From the NCBI RefSeq assembly GCF_000758685.1, contig NZ_CP009286.1:2138501-2202500 (forward strand): 64,000 bases of DNA, given 5' to 3'. Below the pieces are notes generated by a model that was not told the DNA's origin, searched no databases, and saw only the letters and a list, made by a program, of their open reading frames with translations. This DNA is from Paenibacillus stellifer (GTDB lineage Bacteria; Bacillota; Bacilli; Paenibacillales; Paenibacillaceae). The number at the start of each line of letters is the position of its first letter. Within the stretch, counting starts at the first letter, position 1. A program made the position numbers and the translations under genes. Of the stretch, positions 33,492-42,185 are shown piece after piece.

Positions 33492-34702
33492 GTACCTTGA
33501 CCAAATCAGATTTAGCATTTACGATCTCCCAATAAGAAGAATTTGGGAGGTTCTAAAAATGAACAAAAAATACGAGGTTAGACTTCAAGCGCCGGAACGT
33601 GAACACATTGAACAACTTCTTCACGGTGAAGCTACATCCAAGGGTATACGAAATCGTTGTTTGGTACTTCTTCTGGCAGACGAATGCCAGGGAGCAATTC
33701 CCAAACAATCGGAAATCGCTCAACGTGTAGGCGTTAGCGAAGCGACCGTGCAAAAGACAATCAAGGAATATTGTAGTTACGGGATTCAAGAAACACTGCA
33801 TTACCGCGAGCGTGCCGAGCCAGCACGTCCCTCACCAATCACGGGTGAGGTCGAGGCGCGAATCATTGCACTGGCCTGTTCCGAGCCACCTGAAGGTTAT
33901 GCGCGCTGGACGGTCCGCCTACTGACTCGTCGCGTGATCGAACTGAACATCTTGGAAGCTGTAGGTCGAGAGACGATTCGAATGACGTTAAAAAAACGAA
34001 ACTTAAGCCTCATTTAAAGAAACAATGGTGCATTCCGGCCAAATCCAGCAGTGAATTTGTCGCGCGGATGGAAGACATTTTGGAGACCTATGCGCTTCCT
34101 TTTGACTCCGAAATCCCACTGATCTGCATGGATGAACAGCCTATTCAGTTACTCGCGGATACCCGTCCACCCGTGCCGATGAAGTCCGGGAAGGTACGTC
34201 GAGAGGATTACGAGTATGAGCGAAAAGGCACATGCTGCTTGTTTTTATTTACCGAACCGTTGGCCGGATGGCGCCATGTCCGTGTGAGTGAACGACGGAC
34301 CAAATCCGATTGGGCTGAGCAAGTCCGCGAGCTTCTTGAAGTGCATTACCCCAAGGCAAAGCGCATTCGGTTGGTCATGGATAATCTGAATACACATACA
34401 ATATCGTCGCTGTATGAAACATTCCCGCCAGAGATTGCACTGTCTTTAGCCAAGCGCCTTGAAATCCACTACACACCCAAGCATGGGAGCTGGTTGAACA
34501 TTGCTGAAATCGAATTGAGCGCTCTGACGAGTCAATGCCTTCATCGCCGAATCGGCTCAATGGAACAATTGCAGCGAGAAACAACCGCTTGGAATCTAGA
34601 TCGTAATCAAGCCCAGAAGTCTGTTCAATGGCATTTCACTACCGAGCAAGCCAGAGGAAAATTAAAACATCTGTACCCCGAGATTTGATTCGGTCAAGGT
34701 AC
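33492..34702. mobile_element. IS630-family insertion sequence, intact
   Basis: A 1,211-bp element. The ends are inverted repeats matching at about 18 of 20 bases (GTACCTTGACCAAATCAGAT on the left; GTACCTTGACCGAATCAAAT read inward from the right). A TA dinucleotide flanks each end (33490 and 33703+1000, that is 34703), the target duplication typical of IS630/Tc1. It carries one transposase gene read by frameshift. Both ends and all catalytic motifs are intact, so it may be active. Confidence 0.93.
33559..34688 (+). CDS. IS630 transposase, expressed by -1 frameshift
   Basis: Two overlapping frames make one transposase of about 376 residues. The first (33559-34017) has the N-terminal HTH region. 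The second continues in the -1 frame after an A7 run (33990-33996) and carries the DDE residues: Asp in LICMDEQP, Asp in LVMDNLNTH and Glu in SWLNIAEIELS. The join of the frames restores the family sequence at KK...LKPHLKKQW. A7 slippage is the known mechanism in this family; a random mutation is less likely because everything else is intact. Confidence 0.88.
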
Positions 34703-34722
34703 TAGTATGGAATACAATTACA

Positions 34723-34747
34723 AACGTCCGAGGTTCGGGCGTTTTTT
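34723..34747 (+). terminator. Terminator downstream of the IS
   Basis: AACGTCCGA and TCGGGCGTT (one G-U) on a 3-nt loop, followed by T. It starts 20 bp past the IS end and may have belonged to the gene at 32921 before insertion. Confidence 0.8.
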
Positions 34748-34892
34748 GCTTTTATTCACGGCGATCGTTGAAGATGATGAAGAATTCGAGATTAGGGGCG
34801 AGAACAATTATAACTAAAGTGTCCCAACAAAGTAAAAAGCGATCTTGATATGATTACTGGGTAAGGTCATGTGAAAAGGGAGGGTTTGAGTG

Positions 34893-36020
34893 ATGCTCAA
34901 CGTATTTGATGTTGCCAGTACGCTAGTCAATCATATAAAGATTAATTACAGGGAAGACATCGCAATTATTGCTTATTACGGGTCGTATGCTCAAGGGTCG
35001 GCTTCAGAGCGTTCTGATTTGGACTTCTTTTTTATTCCCGCGAGTTCCAACGGTTACCATGCCAGCATCCAGTTTATTATCGACGATATAAGCTTTGACT
35101 TTTGGCCTATCAGTTGGGAGCGCGCGGAAAGAATGGCCTCGTTTGAAGAATCGTTTACCACGATCATCGCCGACTGCAAGATTCTGTATATCCGTTCAGA
35201 CGAAGATCGAGAACGCTTCATGAAGCTGCGTGACACAATCTCTACTTTACAGGAGCCGGAGAACGGACAAAAACTGCTAGAGAAATCAGAGGCGGAGCTT
35301 CACGATGTTTATATGAGTTTGTACAGAATGATCCGCGCTGGCGAGTCGGACTCGATTATTTATTACCGGTCAGAAGCACAAAAGGTTTATACAAAAGTGC
35401 TGCAGAGTCTCGCGCTGCTGAATCAATCGTACTTCACTAAAGGATTTGGAAAAAATAAGGAGGAGATTTTACAATACCCGTTAAAGCCTGCTCGGTTGGA
35501 GTTCTATATGAACACGATTATGCGAAGCGTCGAGACGAATGACATTTTGCAGGCTTGTGAGCAGCTGACAGCAGATACTCTTGAATTGATATTGGGGGAA
35601 AAAGAAAAATACACAAGTGCTCCGTCTTACCCGGATCGACTGAAAGGTTTTTTCGAAGAGGTAAAAGGGCTTTTGGACAAAATCATTACGGCTTGTGAAA
35701 AGAAAGACCTGGATACGGCTTTGTTCTATGCGATCCATGTGCAGGGTGAAATCGCCGTTTTTATATATTTTGCCGAAACCGGACAGTGGCCTAGCCCATT
35801 AATGACCTACTCCACTTATCAGGATGCATACATACAAGCGGGGTTCCCGGACCTTGCTGCCCTTCTCAATTCCCATGATTTATTACCGCTTAAAGAAGGC
35901 GTACAGCGACTGAGTTCTCAATTAGAAAGCCATCTGCGAGCTAAAGGAGTGGAAATCAACCGATTTACGGACCTTGAGCAATTCGAAGCGTTTCTTAAGA
36001 AAGCGCATGAAATCGGTTGA
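34893..36020 (+). CDS. Nucleotidyltransferase-domain protein (aminoglycoside adenylyltransferase-like)
   Basis: A 375-residue protein. The polymerase-beta-type nucleotidyltransferase motif GSYAQGSASERSDLDF lies near residues 30-45 (Gly-Ser plus Asp-X-Asp for metal binding). The remaining 300 residues are helical, as in kanamycin nucleotidyltransferase-like proteins. The substrate may be an aminoglycoside, but this cannot be read from sequence. AAGGGAGGG lies 8 nt before ATG 34893; a GTG one codon earlier is possible. Base use is more A/T-rich than in flanking core genes, suggesting acquisition. Confidence 0.75.
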   Translation: MLNVFDVASTLVNHIKINYREDIAIIAYYGSYAQGSASERSDLDFFFIPASSNGYHASIQFIIDDISFDFWPISWERAERMASFEESFTTIIADCKILYIRSDEDRERFMKLRDTISTLQEPENGQKLLEKSEAELHDVYMSLYRMIRAGESDSIIYYRSEAQKVYTKVLQSLALLNQSYFTKGFGKNKEEILQYPLKPARLEFYMNTIMRSVETNDILQACEQLTADTLELILGEKEKYTSAPSYPDRLKGFFEEVKGLLDKIITACEKKDLDTALFYAIHVQGEIAVFIYFAETGQWPSPLMTYSTYQDAYIQAGFPDLAALLNSHDLLPLKEGVQRLSSQLESHLRAKGVEINRFTDLEQFEAFLKKAHEIG

Positions 36021-36051
36021 GTGCGCTAAGCGGGGGTATATTTGCGATAGG

Positions 36052-36105
36052 AAAACAGCGGCAGTCCAGGGCTTTATTTTCCGGTCCGGGACTGCCGGCT
36101 GTTTT
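36052..36105. terminator. Bidirectional terminator
   Basis: AACAGC-GGCAGTCC and GGACTGCC-GCTGTT with a loop of about 20 nt; TTTT follows on the + strand. Lies between converging genes. Confidence 0.8.
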
Positions 36106-36934
36106 ATATGTTCGCACCTGATGGAAAAAGCTCTCTGACGCTCTCCTTCAGCGACGCCGCCGGCCGGCAGAGCAGCCTCTCCAGATCGCCGGACGTTGAG
36201 GTAGTGTCGATCTTGCTCAGGAAGCCATAGACCCAGTTCAGGATTTCCGGATTTCGCGTTAGCGAGACCGGTCTGCCCGACAGCTCAGAGAGCACTTCGG
36301 CCAGATCTTCGAAGCTCCAGGTGGAGGCTGAGGCAAGCTCGTAGGTCCGGTTCTGATGATCTTCGCCTGCGAGCACGGCTGCTGCCGCATCGGCCAGGTC
36401 ACGGCGGGTCACGGAGTTGAACGACCAGTCTCCCGGAAGTACGGCCAGCTCGCCGGTCTCAATCGCTTCCTTAACGCCCAGGCTTCCAATGAAATCCGAA
36501 TACAGTCCGCTTCGCAAAAAGGTATAAGGAATGCCGGTTGTCATAATGGCATGCTCGGTCGCGAGATGGAGGTGAGTCATGGAGAGAGCGCCCTTTTCCG
36601 CAAAAGCAAACCCCGTGTACAGCAGATGTCCGACTTTCGCCTGTTTGGCTGCCTCAACAGCATGGACATGCTGGCGGATCCGGATGGTATCGTCATGATG
36701 AGGGCTGGAAATCAGCAGCAGCCTGGACGCTCCGGCAAACGCCTTCACCAGAGATTCGGGCTGATCGTAATCGCAGTGGCGCACCTCAACCCCTTGCTTC
36801 TCCCATTTGCTGCCGGATTCCAGCTTGCGGACGCAGGCAACGAGCCGGGAGGCGGGTATCGTCTGAAGGAGCCGTTCAATAATCATTCCTCCCAGTTGGC
36901 CGCTGGCACCCGTTATAACAATCTTCATAATCAT
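36104..36934 (-). CDS. NmrA-like NAD(P)-binding protein (quinone reductase QorB type)
   Basis: About 276 residues. The N-terminal Rossmann motif TGASGQLGGMI is followed by the atypical-SDR pattern (YTGFAFAEKGALSMTHLHLA, then GIPYTFLRSGLYSDF) of the NmrA/QOR2 group. Such proteins reduce quinones or sense NADP. The start at 36934 follows AAAGGATG at about 6 nt. It lies 53 bp downstream of a MarR gene on the same strand, with a MarR-type operator in the gap. Likely induced by quinone or electrophile stress (inference). Confidence 0.85.
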   Translation of the reverse strand: MIMKIVITGASGQLGGMIIERLLQTIPASRLVACVRKLESGSKWEKQGVEVRHCDYDQPESLVKAFAGASRLLLISSPHHDDTIRIRQHVHAVEAAKQAKVGHLLYTGFAFAEKGALSMTHLHLATEHAIMTTGIPYTFLRSGLYSDFIGSLGVKEAIETGELAVLPGDWSFNSVTRRDLADAAAAVLAGEDHQNRTYELASASTWSFEDLAEVLSELSGRPVSLTRNPEILNWVYGFLSKIDTTSTSGDLERLLCRPAASLKESVRELFPSGANI

Positions 36935-36956
36935 TAACATCCTTTCTCTGATAAAA

Positions 36957-36972
36957 AGTTAAGGACTTAACC
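36957..36972. promoter_or_regulatory. Probable MarR operator, site 2
   Basis: AGTTAAGGACTTAACC, a near-perfect palindrome almost identical to the site at 37455. It precedes the NmrA-like gene. Confidence 0.65.
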
Positions 36973-36989
36973 AAATGAACAAAGGCTTG

Positions 36990-37427
36990 TCAGGCCTTTT
37001 TCAATATGGCAAGCAGGGACAGAAGCTGATGAAGCTCCTGATCATTCAATGCCTGCATGCTGTGTGCGATCGCCTCCCGGTTGGCAGGCAGATGGCGGAG
37101 GAGCAGGGAATGCCCTTCATCTGTCAGTATGACAACGGTCTTTCTGCCATCTTCGGGATGGGCTTGGCGCCGTATATAGCCATCCTGTTCCAGAGGAATC
37201 AGCAATAGGCTGATGTTGGCCTTGGTCACGCCGATTTTACGCGCAAGCGCGGAGGGAAGAAGGGTTCCGCCCTCTTTCATCAACTCAACGAGAATGCGGA
37301 TGCGCGCTCCGTTCGTTCCCTGGGCCTGCCAGTATTTCTCGGATACCTCGACTAATTTGGCCGTAGTCTCCACCAGCATGAAGAAGACCTCGGTGTGCAG
37401 CGGCTGATCGGCCAGCTCGCCTTGCAT
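36990..37427 (-). CDS. MarR family transcriptional regulator
   Basis: About 145 residues from ATG 37427. Winged-helix pattern: GTLLPSALARKIGVTKANIS (recognition helix), LLIPLEQDGYIRRQAHPEDG (wing), RKTVVILTDEG. GGAGAG on the - strand lies 16 nt before this ATG; a GTG at 37442 abuts the site, so the exact start is uncertain. Two copies of a 16-bp palindrome, one before each gene, point to autoregulation and control of the downstream oxidoreductase. Confidence 0.9.
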   Translation of the reverse strand: MQGELADQPLHTEVFFMLVETTAKLVEVSEKYWQAQGTNGARIRILVELMKEGGTLLPSALARKIGVTKANISLLLIPLEQDGYIRRQAHPEDGRKTVVILTDEGHSLLLRHLPANREAIAHSMQALNDQELHQLLSLLAILKKA

Positions 37428-37453
37428 GTCTTTGATGACGATCACTCTCCATA

Positions 37454-37471
37454 TAGTTAATGACTTAACTA
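37454..37471. promoter_or_regulatory. Probable MarR operator, site 1
   Basis: TAGTTAATGACTTAACTA, arms AGTTAA/TTAACT around TGAC, directly upstream of the marR-type gene. Matches site 2 at 14 of 16 core bases. Confidence 0.7.
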
Positions 37472-37590
37472 AAATCACTGTACATTTCAAACCGGTGGTT
37501 TGTCAACTCCAGAGAAAACGTTTTATTTTCTATGAATATTAACAAGTGTGCCCGGCGCTCCGGGGTGGTATGATAGAGAGGGGTGAAAAG

Positions 37591-38220
37591 ATGAAGAACA
37601 ACGAAACGGTAGAAGATCAGACAACGGCTGATCAACAGGAGCAGCCAAACGAAGAGCAAATGGCGGAGCTCCTGAAGGCGGTCCACCATAACGGAATCGT
37701 AGCTCTGAAAATGCATTATAAAGATGTGGAGGCGCAATTGCTGACCATCGAAGGATACGGGCCTGTGTTCGTATTTCATGTCAAAGATGAAGAGGGCAGC
37801 CGGTATTCCTGCGGGTTCTTCCTGCATGAGCTTGTGGCCAGATTCCAATCGAACAACAACCCTTCCATCTGGTTGGCGTCTTTCTTCGTCGATATGATGA
37901 GAACCAAAGGCGGCAAAGAGCTTATGGGACCTCCAGCCAGCGAGGACGAGGCCAAGAAGGTGATCGACAATATCCTGGTGCCTCAGCTTATCGAAGCGAT
38001 CAATGAGGAATTTGCGCCGGAACAGATGCACGCCGGCCTGGCCTGGAATGAGAAATTCGGTGCGGTATTTGAAGCCGGCTTCCCCTCCATCAAGGATGGC
38101 AGCAATGTATGCGCCGTTCCGCTTCATGTGCTGCTGACCCATCTGGCGCTGAACCGCGACCCGTCCGAGCTTCTGATTCAGGGACTGTACAATATCCGCA
38201 AAGAGAATGGTTTGGAATAA
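37591..38220 (+). CDS. Conserved-looking hypothetical cytosolic protein
   Basis: A 209-residue acidic protein with a Gln/Glu/Asp-rich first 25 residues, then an alpha/beta body (GIVALKMHYKDVEAQLLTIE, GYGPVFVFHVKDEEG). No family recognised, no signal peptide or membrane helix. GAGGGGTG precedes ATG 37591; the frame extends to 37546 without a site. Single gene with a strong hairpin after it. Confidence 0.75.
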   Translation: MKNNETVEDQTTADQQEQPNEEQMAELLKAVHHNGIVALKMHYKDVEAQLLTIEGYGPVFVFHVKDEEGSRYSCGFFLHELVARFQSNNNPSIWLASFFVDMMRTKGGKELMGPPASEDEAKKVIDNILVPQLIEAINEEFAPEQMHAGLAWNEKFGAVFEAGFPSIKDGSNVCAVPLHVLLTHLALNRDPSELLIQGLYNIRKENGLE

Positions 38221-38227
38221 AAAAGAA

Positions 38228-38255
38228 AGCAAAGCGGCCGCCGGGCCGCTTTGCT
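38228..38255. terminator. Hairpin terminator
   Basis: Perfect AGCAAAGCGGCC/GGCCGCTTTGCT stem on a 4-nt loop. The T-rich flank is on the - strand, so it may be bidirectional or serve mainly as a 3' barrier. Confidence 0.75.
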
Positions 38256-38441
38256 CAAATGCAGGAGATTGTTGACGATATTTTTATGCCGCTGATCCAG
38301 TTTAAAAACTCGGTGGGATCGTAGCCTAGATCACTTCCTTCTGCCGGATTTCCCTATATAATGGAAGCGTGTGCATATAGATGGCTGTTCAAAACTGTCC
38401 CGCCATCTCGTTGGGTCCGGTCTGTGCAAAGGAGGGATACG

Positions 38442-38498
38442 ATGTACTACATCATTGATTTTGTACTTGGCATGCTCCATGCAAAGCCTGCGGAATGA
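38442..38498 (+). CDS. Leader ORF, 18 residues
   Basis: ATG 38442 follows AAAGGAGGG at ideal spacing. The peptide is MYYIIDFVLGMLHAKPAE. The last third of the ORF forms one arm of competing hairpins that lead to the HTH gene at 38616. A TATAAT at 38357 is a possible -10 upstream. A regulatory leader peptide is the best reading; a small functional peptide is possible. Confidence 0.6.
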   Translation: MYYIIDFVLGMLHAKPAE

Positions 38499-38606
38499 AC
38501 AAGGCGAAGCTTGGCATGGAGCGAAAATGAAATGGTTCGCCTTCCCTTAAACATGGCCTTCTGACGCAGGCTTTGCCCTTAAAATAACCCATCTTATTTT
38601 AAGGAG
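38474..38606 (+). promoter_or_regulatory. Structured leader with mutually exclusive hairpins
   Basis: Hairpin A pairs GCTCCATGC (38474) with GCATGGAGC (38514). Hairpin B pairs GCAAAGCCTGCG (38481) with CGCAGGCTTTGC (38565) and encloses hairpin C, AAGGCGAA (38501) with TTCGCCTT (38536). A crosses both B and C, so A and B+C cannot coexist without a pseudoknot. A last hairpin, CTTAAAATAA (38578) with TTATTTTAAG (38594), runs into the Shine-Dalgarno AAGGAG (38601-38606) of the next gene. All arms are perfect. Confidence 0.7.
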
Positions 38607-38615
38607 CGGCCTGAT

Positions 38616-38882
38616 ATGGAATATGCGAAAGCGGAAGATTTGCTGCCGGAGGAGCTGCTGCGGGAAATCCAGCGGTATGTTCACGGCGGACTCCTGTACA
38701 TCCCGAACCGCCCGAACGAGCGGAAGAAATGGGGCGAAGGCTCCGGTGCGGCGCAGTATTATGCCGAGCGCAATGCGGAGATTCGCCGGGATCACAGAGC
38801 CGGGATGCAGATCGAGATGTTATCACAGCAGTATGGACTTTCGATCGAACGCATTCGGAAAATTATTTATATGAAGAAGTGA
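38616..38882 (+). CDS. Small HTH protein of the CD3324 / Mor-like type
   Basis: An 88-residue protein. The N-terminal half (AEDLLPEELLREIQRYVHGG, then LLYIPNRPNERKKWGEGSG) and the C-terminal HTH (MQIEMLSQQYGLSIERIRKI) match a family found in Clostridia and Paenibacilli and related to Mor activators. Likely a DNA-binding regulator, target unknown. AAGGAG lies 9 nt before the ATG and is partly inside a leader hairpin, so translation is probably controlled. Confidence 0.75.
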   Translation: MEYAKAEDLLPEELLREIQRYVHGGLLYIPNRPNERKKWGEGSGAAQYYAERNAEIRRDHRAGMQIEMLSQQYGLSIERIRKIIYMKK

Positions 38883-38925
38883 AGCTGTCTCCAAAGTGTT
38901 CGCACGATACGGGAGCAGCCTGATC

Positions 38926-38969
38926 AAGACCTCAAAATCCACAGCAATGTGGAGGATGAGGTCTTTTTA
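38926..38969 (+). terminator. Intrinsic terminator
   Basis: AAGACCTCA and TGAGGTCTT arms with an inner TCCACA/TGTGGA pairing, followed by T. Ends the small HTH gene. Confidence 0.9.
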
Positions 38970-39095
38970 TTGTGACTCCCCAGAACGAAAGCGCGACGCA
39001 ACGCAACAGCAGGGTCGTCCTTTTTTTATTACGAAAATGGCGCTGTGTTCCTCTTCTATGGATCGGTACAATTAAGCTCGAAAGGAGGGAACGCT

Positions 39096-40022
39096 ATGAC
39101 GTATTCCCTAAAGAAATGGGACGACAAGGACTTCCTGCGCATTCGCGACTTCCTGGCACAGACCTTGAAGGAAAACCCCAAGACGCAAAATTGGCTCATT
39201 GACCGCTGGAATTTTTGCCGGTATTTTGCCCATATCATGCACGAAAGCTTTGAGATATGGCCGGAAACGGTCGGGATCTGGGAAAATGATCATCATGAAA
39301 TCGTCGCTGTGGTCAATTCGGAGGGGGAAATTCAGAGCCATGAATCCGGGGTCGCTTTTTTCCAGCTCGCCAGCCGATTTGATGATGAATTTATGAACGA
39401 ACTGATCGACTTCGCGGAGGAGAAAATTGCGATAACTGCCGAAGGAATAACCTCCCTATCCTTTGTCCTGGACCAGAACGAACAGATGGAACGGCTGATG
39501 AAATCAAGAGGATATGAGCTGCGGGACTGGAAGGATGCCACTTCCTGCATGCCGGTCGTCAGCCAGCTTCCAGTAAATATTCCAGACGGATTCCGGCTGG
39601 CTGATGGGCATGAGCTGAAGGAAAGGGCGCAGGGGATGGCGCATGGAAGAGCCTTTGGCTACTGTACGGAGGAGCAGCCTGGCGAGATGATGCCGGAACG
39701 CTGTTACAAGGCCATGAGACAGGCGCCGGATTACAGACCAGACCTGGATATGGCCCTGCTCGATCAGGATGGAGTAATCGCCTCATTCACGACACTCTGG
39801 TATGACAGTCTGAACCGGTTGGCCGTTCTGGAGCCTGTAGGCACGCTTCCGAAATACACCAGAATGGGACTTGCCAGAGCCGTTATCTACGCAGGGATCA
39901 ACCGGGCCATAGACATGGGAGCAGAGAAGATCTACGTTGGAACAGATCGTCCGTTTTATCGCGCGATTGGTTTTAAACCGGTGTATATCAAAGATGTTTG
40001 GCTCAAGAGGTGGCCTATTTGA
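39096..40022 (+). CDS. GNAT acetyltransferase, double-domain
   Basis: A 308-residue protein with two GNAT-like halves. The C-terminal half shows the acetyl-CoA loop (PVGTLPKYTRMGLARAVIYA) and the final GTDRPFYRAIGFKPVY pattern. AAAGGAGGG lies before ATG 39096. The substrate cannot be told. Single gene. Confidence 0.85.
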   Translation: MTYSLKKWDDKDFLRIRDFLAQTLKENPKTQNWLIDRWNFCRYFAHIMHESFEIWPETVGIWENDHHEIVAVVNSEGEIQSHESGVAFFQLASRFDDEFMNELIDFAEEKIAITAEGITSLSFVLDQNEQMERLMKSRGYELRDWKDATSCMPVVSQLPVNIPDGFRLADGHELKERAQGMAHGRAFGYCTEEQPGEMMPERCYKAMRQAPDYRPDLDMALLDQDGVIASFTTLWYDSLNRLAVLEPVGTLPKYTRMGLARAVIYAGINRAIDMGAEKIYVGTDRPFYRAIGFKPVYIKDVWLKRWPI

Positions 40023-40112
40023 TCGACCATTTTCCTCCGCTCCGCATATGGTAAGGCATACGGCGTTATTTCGGCAGTGCGCCGATCAGAACGGAGCAGG
40101 GAGGGAGCCTAG

Positions 40113-41270
40113 GTGAACAGCTATCGGTGTGAATGGAGAGGTCCCATCCAGGCCAAAAGCGGGCTCGGAACAGCCAGCCGGGGCTATGTGCGGGCTCTTC
40201 GGCGGCATGGGGTCGCGGTTAGCGCAGGGGGGCGGACAGGGGCGGCTCCGAAGAAGCAGGCGGGTTCCCATACGGTGCTGATCTGCCACACACAGCCTCA
40301 TCGCGTGCAGGTTGAGAAGGAGAAGAAGCGCTATGCCCGGGTCATTCTGAATACGGTCTGGGAGACGACAAGAACTCCGGACCGCTGGAAGCTTAATATG
40401 AACCGCTTCGACGCCATTTTTGTTCCTTCCCGGCAGAACAGGGAGGCTCTCCGCAGCAGCGGGGTTAAGGTTCCCATCTATATCGTGCCGCATGGTGTGA
40501 ATACCGGAGAGTACCGGCCGGATCATCCGAAGATGCAGGTTCCAGGTGCGGGCGGACGCTTTGTATTCGTCTCCGTATTCGGTTTTCAGCACCGCAAAAA
40601 TCCCGAAGGGCTGCTCCGCGCCTATTGGGAGGAATTCTCGGAGCGTGATCAGGTTCTCCTGATCATCAAGACGAACGGATACTCGCCATCGGAAAATGAG
40701 GCATGGATCCGGTCCCAAATCCGCCGCTATAAGCAACAGCTTGGCATAACCAAGCGGACCGCCCCTGTGCTGGTCATCGGCAGGCGGTTGTCGCCGGAGC
40801 AATTGAAAGGACTATATACGTTAGGAAATGTGTTCGTTCTGCCGACCCGGGGAGAAGGGGTTGGGCTGCCGTTCCTGGAGGCGATGGCCAGCGGAACGCC
40901 GGTGATCGCTACGGGCTGGGGTGGTCATATGGATTTCTTGAACAGCGGCAATTCCTTTCTCGTTAACTACAAGCTGCAGCAGCCGGGAGTCAGCATGGGC
41001 AGCCGGCATGCTATTTCCCGGCGCTTCCGGTCATCCTTCGCGAACTCGGGCCAGCGCTGGGCGGAGGCTGATCTTCGCAGTCTGCGGCTGCAGATGCGGA
41101 CCGCATTCGAGAACCCCGGCCTGTGCAGGAGAAAAGGCATTCAGGCGCGCCAAGATGCCTCGAAGCTGAGCTGGGATCGTTCGGGTGCGATGATGAAACG
41201 GGCGATTGAGCTGACCCTGCGGCAGACGAAACGCCAGGGATTGAAACGGCGTTCTCCAACGCGCCCCTAA
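40113..41270 (+). CDS. Glycosyltransferase family 4 protein
   Basis: A 385-residue GT-B glycosyltransferase. N-terminal acceptor domain (GPIQAKSGLGTASRGYVRAL), C-terminal donor domain with GRRLSPEQLKGLY and the EX7E-type motif RGEGVGLPFLEAMASGTPVI. Probably transfers sugars to cell-surface glycans; donor and acceptor unknown. GTG 40113 follows GGAGGGAG. The basic C-terminus (RQTKRQGLKRRSPTR) is unusual. Confidence 0.88.
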   Translation: MNSYRCEWRGPIQAKSGLGTASRGYVRALRRHGVAVSAGGRTGAAPKKQAGSHTVLICHTQPHRVQVEKEKKRYARVILNTVWETTRTPDRWKLNMNRFDAIFVPSRQNREALRSSGVKVPIYIVPHGVNTGEYRPDHPKMQVPGAGGRFVFVSVFGFQHRKNPEGLLRAYWEEFSERDQVLLIIKTNGYSPSENEAWIRSQIRRYKQQLGITKRTAPVLVIGRRLSPEQLKGLYTLGNVFVLPTRGEGVGLPFLEAMASGTPVIATGWGGHMDFLNSGNSFLVNYKLQQPGVSMGSRHAISRRFRSSFANSGQRWAEADLRSLRLQMRTAFENPGLCRRKGIQARQDASKLSWDRSGAMMKRAIELTLRQTKRQGLKRRSPTRP

Positions 41271-41311
41271 CAAGCAATGTGGAGAAATTGCGAGCTTTGG
41301 CTCTTCATGAC

Positions 41312-41347
41312 AAAGAGGCCATCGGCTAAGCCGTTGGCCTCTTTAGG
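41312..41347. terminator. Bidirectional terminator
   Basis: AAAGAGGCCA-CGGC and GCCG-TGGCCTCTTT on a 3-nt loop, between converging genes. Confidence 0.85.
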
Positions 41348-41366
41348 CTTGAAATGCAGCAGCGGT

Positions 41367-41834
41367 TTATAACTCCTTGGTCATAAAGGCGCTGTTCGGG
41401 TCCGGAATGTAGTCGGCAAAAGGCTCGCAGTATTGGAAGCCCAGGCTCTCGTACAGCTGTCTGGCCGGAAGGAATGAATCCATTGATCCCGTCTCCAGGC
41501 TCAGCCGCTGGTAGCCGCGCTTCTCCGCTTCTCCGATAATATGTACAAGCAGATGCCGGGCGGCGCCTTTCCGAAGATGCCGGACAGCCGTGCGCATGGA
41601 TTTGATCTCGCCGTGTCCGTCATCCAGTTCCTTAATCGCTCCGCAGCCGACAAGCTCGGGACCTTCCCAAATGCTCCAGAAGGTGATTTCCGGCTTTCTC
41701 AATTCATCCAGATTCAGAGCATGCACGCTTTCGGGGGGAGAGCTCTCGTACATTCCCTTCAAATGCTCCCCGATCAGACCGATAATTTCCTTGCCGGTTA
41801 AATCATCCACTTTAATCTCAAATTGCGGCTCCAT
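41367..41834 (-). CDS. GNAT N-acetyltransferase
   Basis: About 155 residues. The acetyl-CoA binding segment is atypical but recognisable (TAVRHLRKGAARHLLVHIIG), followed by RLSLETGSMDSFLPARQLYE and LGFQYCEPFADY, as in YafP/PhnO-type acetyltransferases. ATG 41834 (MEPQF) is preferred; the frame runs to 41846. Substrate unknown. Confidence 0.88.
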   Translation of the reverse strand: MEPQFEIKVDDLTGKEIIGLIGEHLKGMYESSPPESVHALNLDELRKPEITFWSIWEGPELVGCGAIKELDDGHGEIKSMRTAVRHLRKGAARHLLVHIIGEAEKRGYQRLSLETGSMDSFLPARQLYESLGFQYCEPFADYIPDPNSAFMTKEL

Positions 41835-41959
41835 TGATGGTATCACTCCAGCTTCTCATGTAGAATTAATCCGCACTGAAGCTCCAAATCAATCTTCGGC
41901 AGAGACGGAAAACGGGAGTCTTGAGGCGTTACTAGTATTAAAATGCAAGTCTGCTTGCC

Positions 41960-42001
41960 ATGTCAAGTATATTGACATATTTGAGAGGCCGGTTTTATAA
42001 T
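41960..42001 (+). promoter_or_regulatory. Promoter with a palindrome over the -35
   Basis: TTGACA (41972), 18-bp spacer, TATAAT (41996). ATGTCAA and TTGACAT, 5 bp apart (41960-41978), form a perfect inverted repeat covering the -35, a good operator candidate. A shorter repeat GCAAG/CTTGC lies at 41945. Confidence 0.65.
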
Positions 42002-42038
42002 GAGAAAAATTAAAATTCCTTCTAAAGAAGCAGCCATA

Positions 42039-42185
42039 ATGAGCACTATGAAGCTGAACCCCGGAGGGGCCATGAGCATATGTGTAATGCCAGCCAACGG
42101 CGAGCCGATCATTCGGCTGGAAGTGAAGGAGATTCTGCAGAACGATTTACAAGTGAATATCACCTCCACAGCTAAGACGCATTGA
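42039..42185 (+). CDS. Small hypothetical protein
   Basis: The frame runs 42000-42185, but its first ATG (42000) overlaps the -10 box, so ATG 42039 (48 residues) is more likely if the gene is real. The ribosome binding site is weak (AAAGAAG). The product ends NDLQVNITSTAKTH, without recognised domain. After it, a 5-bp GC hairpin at about 42195 and a TTTTT run near 42249 are the only visible elements before eutA. Confidence 0.35.
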   Translation: MSTMKLNPGGAMSICVMPANGEPIIRLEVKEILQNDLQVNITSTAKTH

